Origin: Eutreptiella sp. 'Long Island Sound 2002'
Taxonomy: Eukaryota > Euglenozoa > Euglenophyceae > Eutreptiales > Eutreptiaceae
DNA length: 64,000 nt
Assembly (NCBI GenBank): GCA_964036045.1
Contig: OZ038400.1
Location: 14,939,079-15,003,078, forward strand
Reading direction: 5' to 3'
In this document: in pieces, positions 1 to 10,301 of the stretch
How positions within the stretch are numbered: the first letter of the stretch is position 1
Layout of the letters: each line of letters opens with the position of its first letter
Program-made: the position numbers and the translations under genes
Notes under the pieces: generated by a model
What the model was told of the DNA's origin: nothing
The model's input: only the letters and a program-made list of their open reading frames with translations
Databases searched by the model: none

Positions 1-654
1 CCCCTGGGTAGGGGACTTCCCTTGTCTGGTGATGGCATGGCTATGGATGCCAAGGAGTTCTTCGCGCGGCAAGAGCAAACGGCGCGGGACATCCGCCAGC
101 AGCTCGAGAAGGAGCACGCTGAGCGTCAGAAGTCCGCCCCGAGCTCGACAGCGCAGAAGTTCAGGGTGGGAGACCCGGTGTGGGTGATCAGACCCCGCCC
201 TATGGGCACCCACCGCACCAAGACCTGGTTCACACCCGGCGAGGTGGTCCGCAGGATTGGTGAGGACACTTACCGCCTCAAGGTGGGTCACGGACAGTTC
301 CGGGAGCGCCACGAGAGTCAACTCCGTGTGCGGGAACCCGACCTCCGTGGCCAGCATGTGTCCCTGAGCTACGCCGCACATGAGGCCGACTCGGACGACG
401 ACTATGCTGAGCAGGACGACTATACAGTCGAGAAGATCCTGGCTCAACGTCCGAAAGCCTCGGCACCCGGAGGTCTGGAGTTCAAGGTTCGTTGGCGAGG
501 CTATGGGCCGTCCCACGATACCTGGGAACCCGTCTCCTCGTTCGTGCCGCGGGTCAATACTCCCTTCATGGAGTACATCCGCAAGCACAAGACCAAGAGC
601 CACGTTTCGGACTTGGCAGCACTCACCCGGGCGATTGCAGCCAGGGGTGCCTGA
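1..654 (+). CDS. Element B: Ty3/gypsy pol C-terminus (integrase tail and chromodomain), partial
   Basis: The frame is open from base 1, so this is the end of a longer pol. It matches the C-terminal parts of elements C and E in this window. The first third is the integrase tail, with a GDPVWVIRPRP block and a basic FTPGEVVRRIGEDTYR block typical of gypsy integrase ends. From about base 421 a chromodomain follows: YTVEKILAQ, then FKVRWRGYGPSHDTWEP, carrying the aromatic and W/E residues of the family. Chromodomains on integrase tails are thought to steer insertion to chosen chromatin. The ORF ends in TGA at 652-654 after a conserved AAR-G-A end, the same stop position as in C and E. No internal stop is seen in this part. 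The rest of the element lies outside the window. Confidence 0.9.
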   Translation, partial: PLGRGLPLSGDGMAMDAKEFFARQEQTARDIRQQLEKEHAERQKSAPSSTAQKFRVGDPVWVIRPRPMGTHRTKTWFTPGEVVRRIGEDTYRLKVGHGQFRERHESQLRVREPDLRGQHVSLSYAAHEADSDDDYAEQDDYTVEKILAQRPKASAPGGLEFKVRWRGYGPSHDTWEPVSSFVPRVNTPFMEYIRKHKTKSHVSDLAALTRAIAARGA

Positions 655-2146
655 TCAGCGCCCTGAGCTCTCCCCTGATGTGTTTTCAGCGCTTGTGAGG
701 TCGACGGATCGTCCCTTACTTGCTTGCTCTCTTCCATCTTCCGGTGACCTGCCAACAGAGTGGCCATATACCCCCCCCTGCTGAATCCAGAGGAGGATGG
801 CCCCTCTCTTTCACTTCTATTCGTCACTCCCCCCCCTGCTGAATCCTTGGGAAACCAGGTAGGGCGACTGACCTTCATTTTTCTGAGCTCTTGGGGCCTT
901 GAAGCCCATACGACGTTGCGCAACGGATGCCGCTGTCATTGGCATTGCGATTTTTGGTGTGTGGTCTGGTCCCATGGCATTTGCGGGATCCAGACCAGTC
1001 GACGTGTGTCTGCAGACTATATATGGCCTGGACTCAGGCGTTTTCCTGTCCACCCTCCTGCATTTGCCTTATCCTGACCGTGGCGTGGTTTGGCACTCTG
1101 TCCAGAGTGTGTTTACACGCCTATTTACCCCGCTTGTTGTGCTTTTCTGCCCTCCAGGATATGTGCATCTGTATGTTAAGTGTCATCAGACCATCGCTGA
1201 GGGATGGACTGTCTTTCACCACGAATCGGGATACAGAGGCGCCCTGAGTCGCCGTTTACATGTTTTTACATATGGTCCAGCCTGGACCAGTACCGCAGAA
1301 CATATTCTACTGTTTGAGTGCCCGTGATACCGTGTTGCCCTATTCGCTGTGATGTGGAGATCCTGATGGCGCCAGGCGGGAAGCCCAGTTGCCTGACTAC
1401 ACTCCCAGCGGTCCGCCACTGTCAGTCCCAGTGTGAGCCTACCGATTCGCAGACGCACTTGCATTCGGATGGCGGCCTCCGGTGCTCCTGACCTCGGTCA
1501 GTCTGCCTGGGAAACTGGTGGTTTGAGGAGTCGACGCCTCGGCCCACACTGCATGAGGACTCCCTCATGTATGGCCTTCGTGGTAATAGGGCGAGGGAAA
1601 AGACGGCCTTGATGCCCGATCCCTTAAGGAGGAATTCCCTTAAGATCTCTTAAGGAGTTCGGCTGTGGCACTCTGGACTCGCGTCGTATGGATATGGACA
1701 TGGTGCGCCCGAGGAAGGACCCGTGTGGACTCTCCCCAGTCGGCGGGCCTTGGGAAGCTTGGGGTAGCCTGATGGATCTTTGTGGTCGCTCTCGACCTGT
1801 GGGACCACCTCGGTCGTCGTGTGTCGCCTATGTTGGCCGTGTATGCCACTGCCACTGTGGTGGTGACCGTAGCAGCCGGCACCCGGTGCGCCTGGTATGG
1901 GTTAACGGGTCCTTTGGATGCCGAACAATCGCCGCCAGGACCCGGGACTTGATACTTGATACTATACATGTGCTACGAGCTTTTACAGCATCATACCTAT
2001 CTTACTGTGGGATTTGGGCAGCCTACCTTGAATCAGCCTGATTTGTGGATGTGACACCCCCCCCCTTCAGGAAGTGGTCCTGGGTACCCGCTGCCATGCG
2101 TGGGTGTTATCGAGCCCCCCCCAAGGGTTTGCTCTAAGGGAGGGGG
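655..2146 (+). other. Element B 3' untranslated internal region with polypurine tract
   Basis: This non-coding stretch follows pol and matches the corresponding parts of element C (minus strand, 36596-38065) and element E (62281-63329). No ORF here is shared by all three copies, so it looks untranslated. It ends in a purine run, ctaagggaggggg, directly before a TGAAGCGG LTR start. That is the expected place for the polypurine tract that primes plus-strand DNA synthesis. Confidence 0.75.
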
Positions 2147-4297
2147 TGAAGCGGTACCCAGAACCTATGGCCCATGGCCCGGAGGCCTGTGAGCCGTCAC
2201 ACCCGTTATGGCCCATGGCCCAGAGGCCTGCGAGCCGTCACACCCGTGCGGAAGCCGTTGACACCGGCTATCTCTGTTCTCTAACCCGTGAAATCTGGAA
2301 TCCGATTTCTAACCAATAAATCGATGTAGAATTACCGTGATTTTATTGTCTTGATCGATTTTCGGTCAGAAATCGGTGAAATACCCGATTTCTACCGCGA
2401 TTTCTAATTGTCGTGAAATCGCCGCCTGATGCCGCCTGTTCGCGCGCCTTCGTCGCTTCTCCGTGGCGAGTTTTGTGATTGACTTTTCTCGAGTACCTGT
2501 GAGGTTCTAAGAGAACTTAAGGGCTGAATCTAGAGGGTATTTTATGAACTTTCATCTGGTGTATTCACCAGAATTTTTCGCCGTTGCGTTTTCGAGAAAA
2601 TCAGCGCGCAAGGCTTTCCGTCGATCGTGCGAACTCATGCTTCTCAAGGACCAAGAGTTCGCACAGAACCCTACGTCTCCCCCCTATGTCTTTCATCCAT
2701 GCCCCTTTCACGCGGGCATATCATCTTGCTTAGGGAAGCGGGCGATGGCGGTGGTTTAGGCAGCTTATGGGTCTCGCAAACCCAAGTCGTTTGCGTGCGC
2801 AAACGCTAACTTTGTGCCCTTGTGAGCGTGAACGTTAATGACCGAACACAATGCTCACAAGACCAAAAGCCCGAGGCCATTTTCGTTTTACGAGCCAACT
2901 CAACGATGGCTCCATCCACGATGTCCTTCGTGGTCTCTACTTTGCATATTGCCTTGGTTCGAGGCTCAACTCCCCATAGGCTTCGAATACGAGCCTCGGG
3001 GGTTTGGCCATTTTGGCCTAATTTTCGACCAAAACTTGCCCTCTTTCGAAAATAGAGTTTTGGTACGCATTGAATTGCGTGATTTTTACAACCTTGTCTT
3101 CTATTTTATATTATTTCGCCTTGTGAGCATGCGTGCCACATTGCCTCTTTGCACACGCGCTCATACGCAAGCACTAATGACACGAGTGGGTGGAGACAAT
3201 CTAACCATAGGGTGCATGTTTGAAAGCACCTACTATGGGCCCACTCCAAAAGTGTTTACTCATATTTTTGCTCTCAAGGTCCCAAAGATATGCTCATGCC
3301 AATATCGCCGATATATGCACTTTTTCCCATAAATAGTGTGCATCAAGGATTGAGGTGTTAAAAATGCTTTCATTGTGCTTTGAACCTCAACCCTTGTTGC
3401 AAAAGGGAAGCAAAGCTTCGGTTTGCATCCATGCAAAAGCCCGAGGCTCCTTTCTTTCGTGATACGGAGATACGATATTTGGAGGTACCACTTTTGGGTG
3501 AATTTTGGCCGTTTTGCCCAAAATGGCCACAAACTCCTTCTCCCCCTGATTTCACCCCCGAGGTTGCGTGCGCCACTTGACCAAGGGTAAGGGCAATTCG
3601 GAGAGGGCACATAAGCCCACATCGAATGGGGTGTTTCCCCATGTGGCCTCTCCTCTTGATGGGAGAGTTGTGAGTCACCCAATTTGGGGTATGTTGCCAT
3701 TCTGCCCCACACGTGTGTCACTTTCCTTCCAATGGGAAAAATAGCTAGAGGCAACCATGAGGGACGGCAAGTGGCATATATTGGGACCTAAGTCCCATGT
3801 GTCTATCGCATCTTTGGTTGAAAGGATCTTCGCCGTGGCCATGGAGATATGGAATCATGAGTGCGGGCCATTTTGGCCAAATTTCGCTGTTTTTGCCATT
3901 GTATGCCATATTGTCATTACCATATCTCCATGGGGCACGGGATCTAGCCAAGAAGGAATGGCGCATATTGTAGCATATGACCAAGGGTTGAACGCCCTTG
4001 AGTTTCGTATCTGCTCCTCCGGCTCATCCGGAGTTATTCAACTTTTGGTGCGATCCACGATCCCCCCTTTGCACCGCCTGTTGCTTTCTGCCCCGTCCGC
4101 GTGGTCATCCCCTCGGTGAACAGTAAGCAGCCAGCGTGACAGCAAGCGATAACCCAGGGCATGGGACCAAAGGGGATATCAAGGGTTGTGAATCAAGGCT
4201 TGGCGCGTCAATATCGCCAAGACTTCCTACCCTGGACGGTCGCCCGAGACGGCCGATTTTGCCATTTTGGCAATCATGACCCCACGTGACGAACCCG
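2147..4297 (+). repeat. Long terminal repeat of element B (about 2.15 kb)
   Basis: It starts TGAAGCGGTACCCAGAACC, directly after the polypurine tract, as the LTRs of C and E do. It ends near cccacgtgacgaacccg, matching the LTR end of C. The middle is clearly diverged from the C LTR, so this is a related subfamily. Short ORFs inside it (for example 2838-3332 and 3260-3754) overlap on both strands, have no recognised domain, and are probably spurious. The limits are inferred from the C LTR pair, because the upstream LTR of B is outside the window. Confidence 0.7.
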
Positions 4298-4316
4298 TGG
4301 TGCCCTGATGCCGGGA
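4298..4316 (+). promoter_or_regulatory. Candidate primer binding site after LTR B
   Basis: The sequence directly after the LTR starts TGGTGCCCTGATGCCGGGA. TGG is the complement of a tRNA 3' CCA end. Element C has the same site with one change (TGTTGCC...). The tRNA was not identified. Confidence 0.45.
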
Positions 4317-4981
4317 CCTCAGAGGGAACCAGGTTGGGTGAGGGCTCCAGCGAGTTCGTACTGGAAGGGCATAGGGTCAGTTGCCTCGTCCCTACCTCTG
4401 GCGGGTCCGGACGAGGGGTCAATTTTGGAGATTTTGGAGCTAATATCAGTTTGGGCTGAAACAGCCCATTTTCAGCTACCAACTCCTAGGGGATAATGGC
4501 GGAGCCATATCTCCAGCTCAGGGGGGAGTTGGAACCTGCCGTTAACGGAGCATAGGGAGCCACTGTCGATTGGCCTTGGAGCCACTTGGTTCCCAGGAAC
4601 TCGCCTGTGGCTGGGCGGGACACCCCCCCTTTTGGCAGGGTTTCAGGGTCCGGACTGAGCAGGGCATGGGTTGTGTTTGAGCCCCCGCCCCCACCAGCCA
4701 CTGGGAGGGTCGGACCTGGGATTGGGATACAAGTTGGGATAGAGTGTCTATTGTCCTGTGATGCCCTTACCCCAGTCCAGTCTTAACCCCATGTGTACAT
4801 ATCCTGATGTGTTGCTGTACATACTTTCGTTCCCTTGTTGCAGAGTGGCAAGGATCCTGAAACGCTTTGTCACATGACACGAGCGTATTGATGCCCTTGT
4901 GAGCGTAGTGCTTTGCCTGCCTGCTCACCTGTGCGTGTCACCGCAGCGTCCCGTGGCCGGCCCCCCACGGGAACGCGTCAC
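4298..4981 (+). other. 5' leader of a gypsy element (B/C family), joined to LTR B
   Basis: This segment is the reverse complement of 53107-53788, the leader just inside the 5' LTR of element C. Matching blocks include the ccaggttgggtgagggctcc area and the end around ccccacgggaacgcgtca. So a second element begins directly after the LTR of B, giving an internal-LTR-internal arrangement. The match to C stops at 4981, where an unrelated SET-domain reading frame takes over. No protein is expected from this stretch. Confidence 0.75.
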
Positions 4982-6963
4982 GGGGGTACAAGGGGGAAAG
5001 GATTGAAGGGACGGCACCGGATTGCCTGACGGGTAGGGGGGATAAGGTTTTGTGCATCAAGGGCGGGGGGGCAGATTCAAAGACTGGGAGGGGGGTTTGG
5101 GTGGACGGGGGTAAAAGGGGGAATATTTTTAGCCGTATCAACGCTCCCCCTCGCCTGGAGGATTGCGACGTGATCATCCACCTGGATGACGGTACCCCCA
5201 GGGTTTGGACCCGGCGGGAGGTGAAGGCGGGTACGGAGCTGGCCATGTTCTATGGCGTAAATTACCCGTTGCCCCCTTCGCCTCCACCTGCTGATGCTGC
5301 TGACCCTGATGAACCTGCTGCAGAAGGTTCCAACCAGCCAGTTCTAACCACCCAGAACATTCTTCCCAGCGCCTCTGCCCTGCCTGCAGGGCAACTGTAT
5401 GCTGATGACGGGTCCCTGGTGGGTCGCCAGTATTTTTCTTCGAAGGTGACCTACCCCAGCCAGGCCACCGTGACCCATGTTGATGGGGGGCAGTTTATTG
5501 TCAGGAAGGGGGACAGGGTGCGTCTGCTGTGGTCCGAGATTGGGGGGCACTTGACACAGGTTGAAAGCCGGGGCTGTTGTTTCAGGATGGACTGGCGGAA
5601 GGGGAGGTTCGTCAGGCCGTTGACCACGGTCTGGGGTGACCAGAATTCTTTGGGGGGCGACTTCATCACGGCTGGGTCGCGACTTGCAGGCGTTTACCCT
5701 CCCTGGTTTTGTTACGAGTTCGAGGGGGCTGCTCCTGGGGGTGTCGTAGAAATGGTGTTTGTGGGTGGTAAGTGGGAGGTGATTTCGGTGCAGAATAGGA
5801 AGGACGTGTACGGCCAGACGGGTCAGTGGCTGCAGGTCGGAATCGACCTCAGGGGGTATGATGCGGAATACCAAGCTGCAGCGCATGGTATCCGCCAGAA
5901 GACATTTTTTGTCCGGGCAGAGAGGGCTATGGGTGTCGACAGCCGGTGGGGGGCGACGCTGGATTGGGCTGAGTGGCGGGCGGAGCACCTGGTAGCTCCG
6001 CCTGGCAAAAAAACGATCAAGACCCAGGACAAGTCCGTGTACGAGAGGGTGAAGGACAGGGTGTATGGGCATGTCCTTTGCAGGGTTAATGGTCATGCCA
6101 TTAAGCTCGTCGACGGCGGTGGAGGGACTGGGGGAGGGATGGGCCACTGCATCTCGGTCATTGCCGAGTGCAGCAAGGATTCGAGGGGCAAGTCCAGCTG
6201 GTTTCTGCTGGTCTGGGAAGCTGGAGGCTTGGATTCGCCGAGGATCAGGCGGATCTGTCAGGTGGTGGTGGACAGGGCGCTGGCTAAGATGCCTGATCTG
6301 CAGTCGCGGATCGAGCATTGGGGAAAGAGCTCGACCGTCAGCCCCCCCTGCGGCGTTGAGCCTGACGAGCCCAAGGCAAAGAGGGCTCGTGTCGATGGGG
6401 GTCCGTACCGTTGCACGTTTGCAACGTCAAATTTTTCTAAAGAGTTCATTCGTAGGGGGTCGTTGCCGGTGCAGGGAGCAGGTTTGAGGCAGCAGTTTGA
6501 CGTTCGGGATCCAAGTTTTTGTTGGACAACTCTGTCCAAGTTTGTTGTTTCGCGGGGGAAATGGCAGATGAAGAGGTCTGTCCCCGTTCAGAAGGCGAAG
6601 GCTGAGGTGGAGGAGATGCTCAGCAAGGGCAATCCGACGCAGTGGCTCCTGCCACCAGAAAAGGCCGTCCCCTATCTCCCCCTCGCTCTGGTCGACTCCG
6701 ACCAGTGCACCCCCCCTCTCACCTTCTGTCGGCCCGACTCCAAGGGACAACTCAGCAGTTTTGAAGCCTTCTGGGTCCCGAACGTCAATCAGAAGCGGCT
6801 TGCAGGGGGTAGGAACTTTCGGCAGGTGGAGCGGGAAACCGAAAAGGGGGGAACCACCCAAGTTGCATGGGTGGTCTATCTCCCCGATGAGACCGCCATT
6901 GGGTTGGAGGATCAGTGGGGGGGCTCGCGCGAGGGTTCGGGTAACCCTAATTGGAAGCGCTAG
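4982..6963 (+). CDS. SET-domain protein, C-terminal part (5'-truncated)
   Basis: The frame is open from the leader junction at 4982 to TAG at 6961-6963. No good ATG start precedes the domain, so the 5' end is probably missing. The first ~90 codons read as the end of a SET lysine-methyltransferase domain: WVDGGKRGNIFSRIN resembles the family's D-x-x-x-x-GN-x-x-R-x-x-N block, and REVKAGTELAMFYGVNY resembles its final AxEL-x-x-xYG-x-x-Y block. The usual NHSC is replaced by INAPPRLEDC, so activity is doubtful. The ~530 remaining residues carry no domain I recognise. They include a Pro/Ala/Asp linker, a Gly-rich loop and a basic KAKRAR stretch that could be a nuclear signal. The absence of stops over ~1.9 kb suggests recent coding constraint. 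It may be a host gene captured downstream of a retroelement leader, or a host gene interrupted by the element. Confidence 0.55.
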
Positions 6964-8229
6964 AAGTTTTTCTAGTGCTTGCATTGTGAAGTGGTTTGGG
7001 CAGTGAGATGATGGCGTGTGTAGTGGCAGAGCGCATCGCCGGACCAAGACTGAGATCTGAACCCACGCATTGCAGGCTCCGCGATTTTCTTCTACGGCGG
7101 GGGGGTCAGCAGACTGCTGTTTGCTTGGCAAATTTTACCCTTGATACCGGTTCCCGGACCCAGATATAATATTGAAAGGCCAGGCTCCATTGCATTCTGT
7201 TCCTTTCTCTGCGCGGTGAATTCTGTTTGACCTCCTACTGACCTCCTACCTGATACGCGCTTGTCTAGCCCTGTGACTTTCTCTTTGGCGCTATTGGGGT
7301 GTTTGTTCATTTTTTGGAGCCAAAGGGCACCCTATTTCGTCTCATTTGACCTGATTTTGACCGGATCCCATTGCTTACTTTCCATCTGGTTTCACCAGGT
7401 GAGACAGATTGCAGGTACAGGTACTGGTTTCTGTTACCGCAGGTGTTGTTACAACACGCTATTTTTTAGCCTCAAGAGTATTATTCAGATCTACCCCATT
7501 TCGTCTGATTTGACTGGTCTGACCGGACCGAACCCTTTTCCTTTGTCTAACCTTGAGAGTAATGGCTGATACAGGCTACAAAGACACCACAGCTACAGTG
7601 CGTTTGCGTCGTTTGCTTCTTAGTTGCGTGGGTGCGGTTAAGGGAACTCGAATTTTGAACCCAAATGGGTTCAAGAGAATTATACAGACCCAACCCACGT
7701 TGTAAGTGGGCGTGAACCTTGTTCCTGACCTTAAAAACAGGTCAGAAGGGACCTGGGAAACGGCGCTGGCCAATTAGTGCAGGTAAGGCAGCTAACGAGG
7801 CTAGAGGAAGGTACGTGACGCCACAGATGTGCGGATCCTGTGTGGTCACACCCCGGGAACCTCGAGTGCCAGAGGGTCCCCCTACAGGGGGGCGATAACC
7901 AAGCTACGGCACCCTCTGGGCCGAATCCCAGCCAGCGAGTTTTGTTTCCAGGTTACCGGCCAGTTTTTCTGGTTTACCCCCACGTGCTTATAAGTGTCAG
8001 TTAGCGTTGTCGTCATCAGCCTGATTCTGACTCCCCATATGTTTGTCCCGTTTAACCCAAGTGTGAACAAATGCTAGTGGATCCTTGAAAATGATGTACT
8101 GGATTCGCACATTTTACTTGCTCAATCCTTCTGCTATTGATTTGTTTCGTTCCCTTGCCTGTCGTGCGTGGGCCTGTGAATGATTCATGATTCAATCACC
8201 AATTGAGTTGATGCCCGTCGTACATCAGA
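6964..8229. other. Intergenic stretch, no gene recognised
   Basis: It is moderately T-rich, with short scattered ORFs on both strands and no recognisable domain, LTR end or polypurine tract. It could be the 3' flank of the SET-domain gene. Confidence 0.5.
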
Positions 8230-8545
8230 CGCCCCAGTGTTCCCTCCTTTTACCCCTTTACTCCCCCCTACGCTCCCCCCCCCCGGGCCCTCCCAAACCT
8301 CCCCTCCAACCCCCCCAAGCCCCCCCACCCCTCTCCCCTCTACGCCCCTCCAGCTTTTCCAACATCCTCCTCCCCCGCCCTCCCCCCCCCCGCACCCTCC
8401 TCCAATCCCGGGCCCCCCCCAATTCCCCCTCCAACCCCCCAAGCCCCCCAACCCTCCCCCCTCCCCTCCCTCCCCTCCCCCCCAGCTCAGCCCTCACCTC
8501 CCCCTCCACCCCCCTCATCCCCCCCCATCCTTCAAGGCTGGGGAG
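8230..8545 (+). repeat. C-rich polypyrimidine low-complexity tract
   Basis: The plus strand is almost all C and T here, with runs of up to nine or ten C. The overlapping proline-rich (plus) and glycine-rich (minus) ORFs follow from the composition and are not treated as genes. Confidence 0.9.
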
Positions 8546-8569
8546 GGCAATGTCTTGCCATACATGAGT

Positions 8570-10285
8570 CAGACGGTAGCCTATCAAGTTCGTGCATCAG
8601 AGGCCCCGGGTGAATCAATAGTTAGGGGGTAGCCTATCAAGTTCGTGCATCAGAGGCCCTTGTTGACTCAATAATCAGGGGGTAGCCTATCAAGTTCGTG
8701 CATCAGAGGCCCCCGGTAAATCAATAATCAGGGGGTAGCCTATCAAGTTCGTGCATCAGAGGCCCCCGGTAAATCAATAGTCAGGGGGTAGCCTATCAGG
8801 TTCGTGCATCAGAGGCCCTGGGTAAACCAATAGTCAGGGGGTAGCCTATCAAGTTCGTGCATCAGAGGCCCCCAGTAAATGAACAGTCAGGGGGTAGCCT
8901 ATCAAGTTCGTGCATCAGAGGCCCCTGGTAAGTGAATAGTCAGGGGGTGGCCTATCAAGTTCGTGCATCAGAGGCCCTTGGTAAATCAATAGTCAGGGGG
9001 TAGCCTATCAAGTTCGTGCATCAGAGGCCCCCGGTAAATCAATAGTCAGGGGGTGGCCTATCAAGATCGTGCATCAGAGGCCCCTGGTAAATCAATAATC
9101 AGGGGGTAGCCTATCAAGTTCGTGCATCAGAGGCCCCAGGTAGATCAATAGTCAGGGGGTAGCCTATCAAGTTCGTGCATCAGAGGCCCTTGTTGACTCC
9201 ATAATCAGGGGGTAGCCTATCAAGTTCGTGCATCAGAGGCCCCCGGTAAGTCAATAATCAGGGGGTAGCCTATCAAGTTCGTGCATCAGAGGCCTCGGGT
9301 AAATCAATAGTCAGAGGGTAGCCTATCAGGTTCGTGCATCAGAGGCCCTGGTAAATCAATAGTCAGGGGGTGGCGTATCAAGTTCGTGCATCAGAGGCTC
9401 CCAGTAAATGAACTGTCAGGGGGTAGCCTATCAAGTTCGTGCATCAGAGGCCCCTGGTAAGTGAATAGTCAGGGGGTGGCCTATCAAGTTCGTGCATCAG
9501 AGGCCCCCAGTAAATGAACAGTCAGGGGGTAGCCTATCAAGTTCGTGCATCAGAGGCCCCTGGTAAGTCAATAGTCAGGGGGTGGCCTATCAGGTTCGTG
9601 CATCAGAGGCCCCCAGTAAATGAACAGTCAGGGGGTAGCCTATCAGGTTCGTGCATCAGAGGCCCCTGGTAAATCAATAGTCAGGGGGTGGCCTATCAAG
9701 TTCGTGCATCAGAGGCCCCTGGTAAATCAATAATCAGGGGGTAGCCTATCAAGTTCGTGCATCAGAGGCCCCATGTAGATCAATAGTCAGGGGGTAGCCT
9801 ATCAAGTTCGTGCATCAGAGGCCCTTGTTGACTCCATAATCAGGGGGTAGCCTATCAAGTTCGTGCATCAGAGGCCCCCGGTAAATCAATAATCAGGGGG
9901 TGGACTATCAAGTTCGTGCATCACAGGCCCGTGGTAAATCAATAGTCAGAGGCTAGCCTATCAAGTTCGTGCATCAGAGGCCCCTGGTAAGTGAATAGTG
10001 TGGGGGTCGCCTATCAAGTTCGTGCATCAGAGGCCCCCAGTAAATGAACAGTCAGGGGGTAGCCTATCAAGTTCGTGCATCAGAGGCCCCTGGTAAGTCA
10101 ATAGTCTGGGGGTAGCCTATCAAGTTCGTGCATCAGAGGCCCCCAGTAAATGAACAGTCAGGGGGTAGCCTATCAAGTTCGTGCATCAGAGGCCCTTGGT
10201 AAACCAATAGTCAGGGGGTAGCCTATCAAGTTCGTGCATCAGAGGACCTTTGTGAATCAATAATGGGGGTTAGCCTCTCACGTTC
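8570..10285 (+). repeat. 53-bp tandem array, about 32 copies
   Basis: The unit contains gtagcctatcaagttcgtgc followed by atcagaggcccc, then a variable part (gtaaatcaatagtcaggg). The spacing counted is 53 bp. Units differ by a few bases, and recurring variants such as cttgttgactc and cagtaaatgaacag show that blocks of units were duplicated together. The last degenerate unit runs into the 5' end of the MULE reading frame. There are no unique spacers, so it is not a CRISPR array. Confidence 0.95.
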
Positions 10286-10301
10286 ATCTCTCGTTGTAGA
10301 C

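Noticed and set aside
5344-6318. 324-codon minus-strand ORF
   Set aside because: Antisense of the SET-domain frame, with no recognisable domain.
8570-10285. CRISPR-like look of the 53-bp array
   Set aside because: Whole units repeat with no unique spacers and no cas genes, in a eukaryotic genome.
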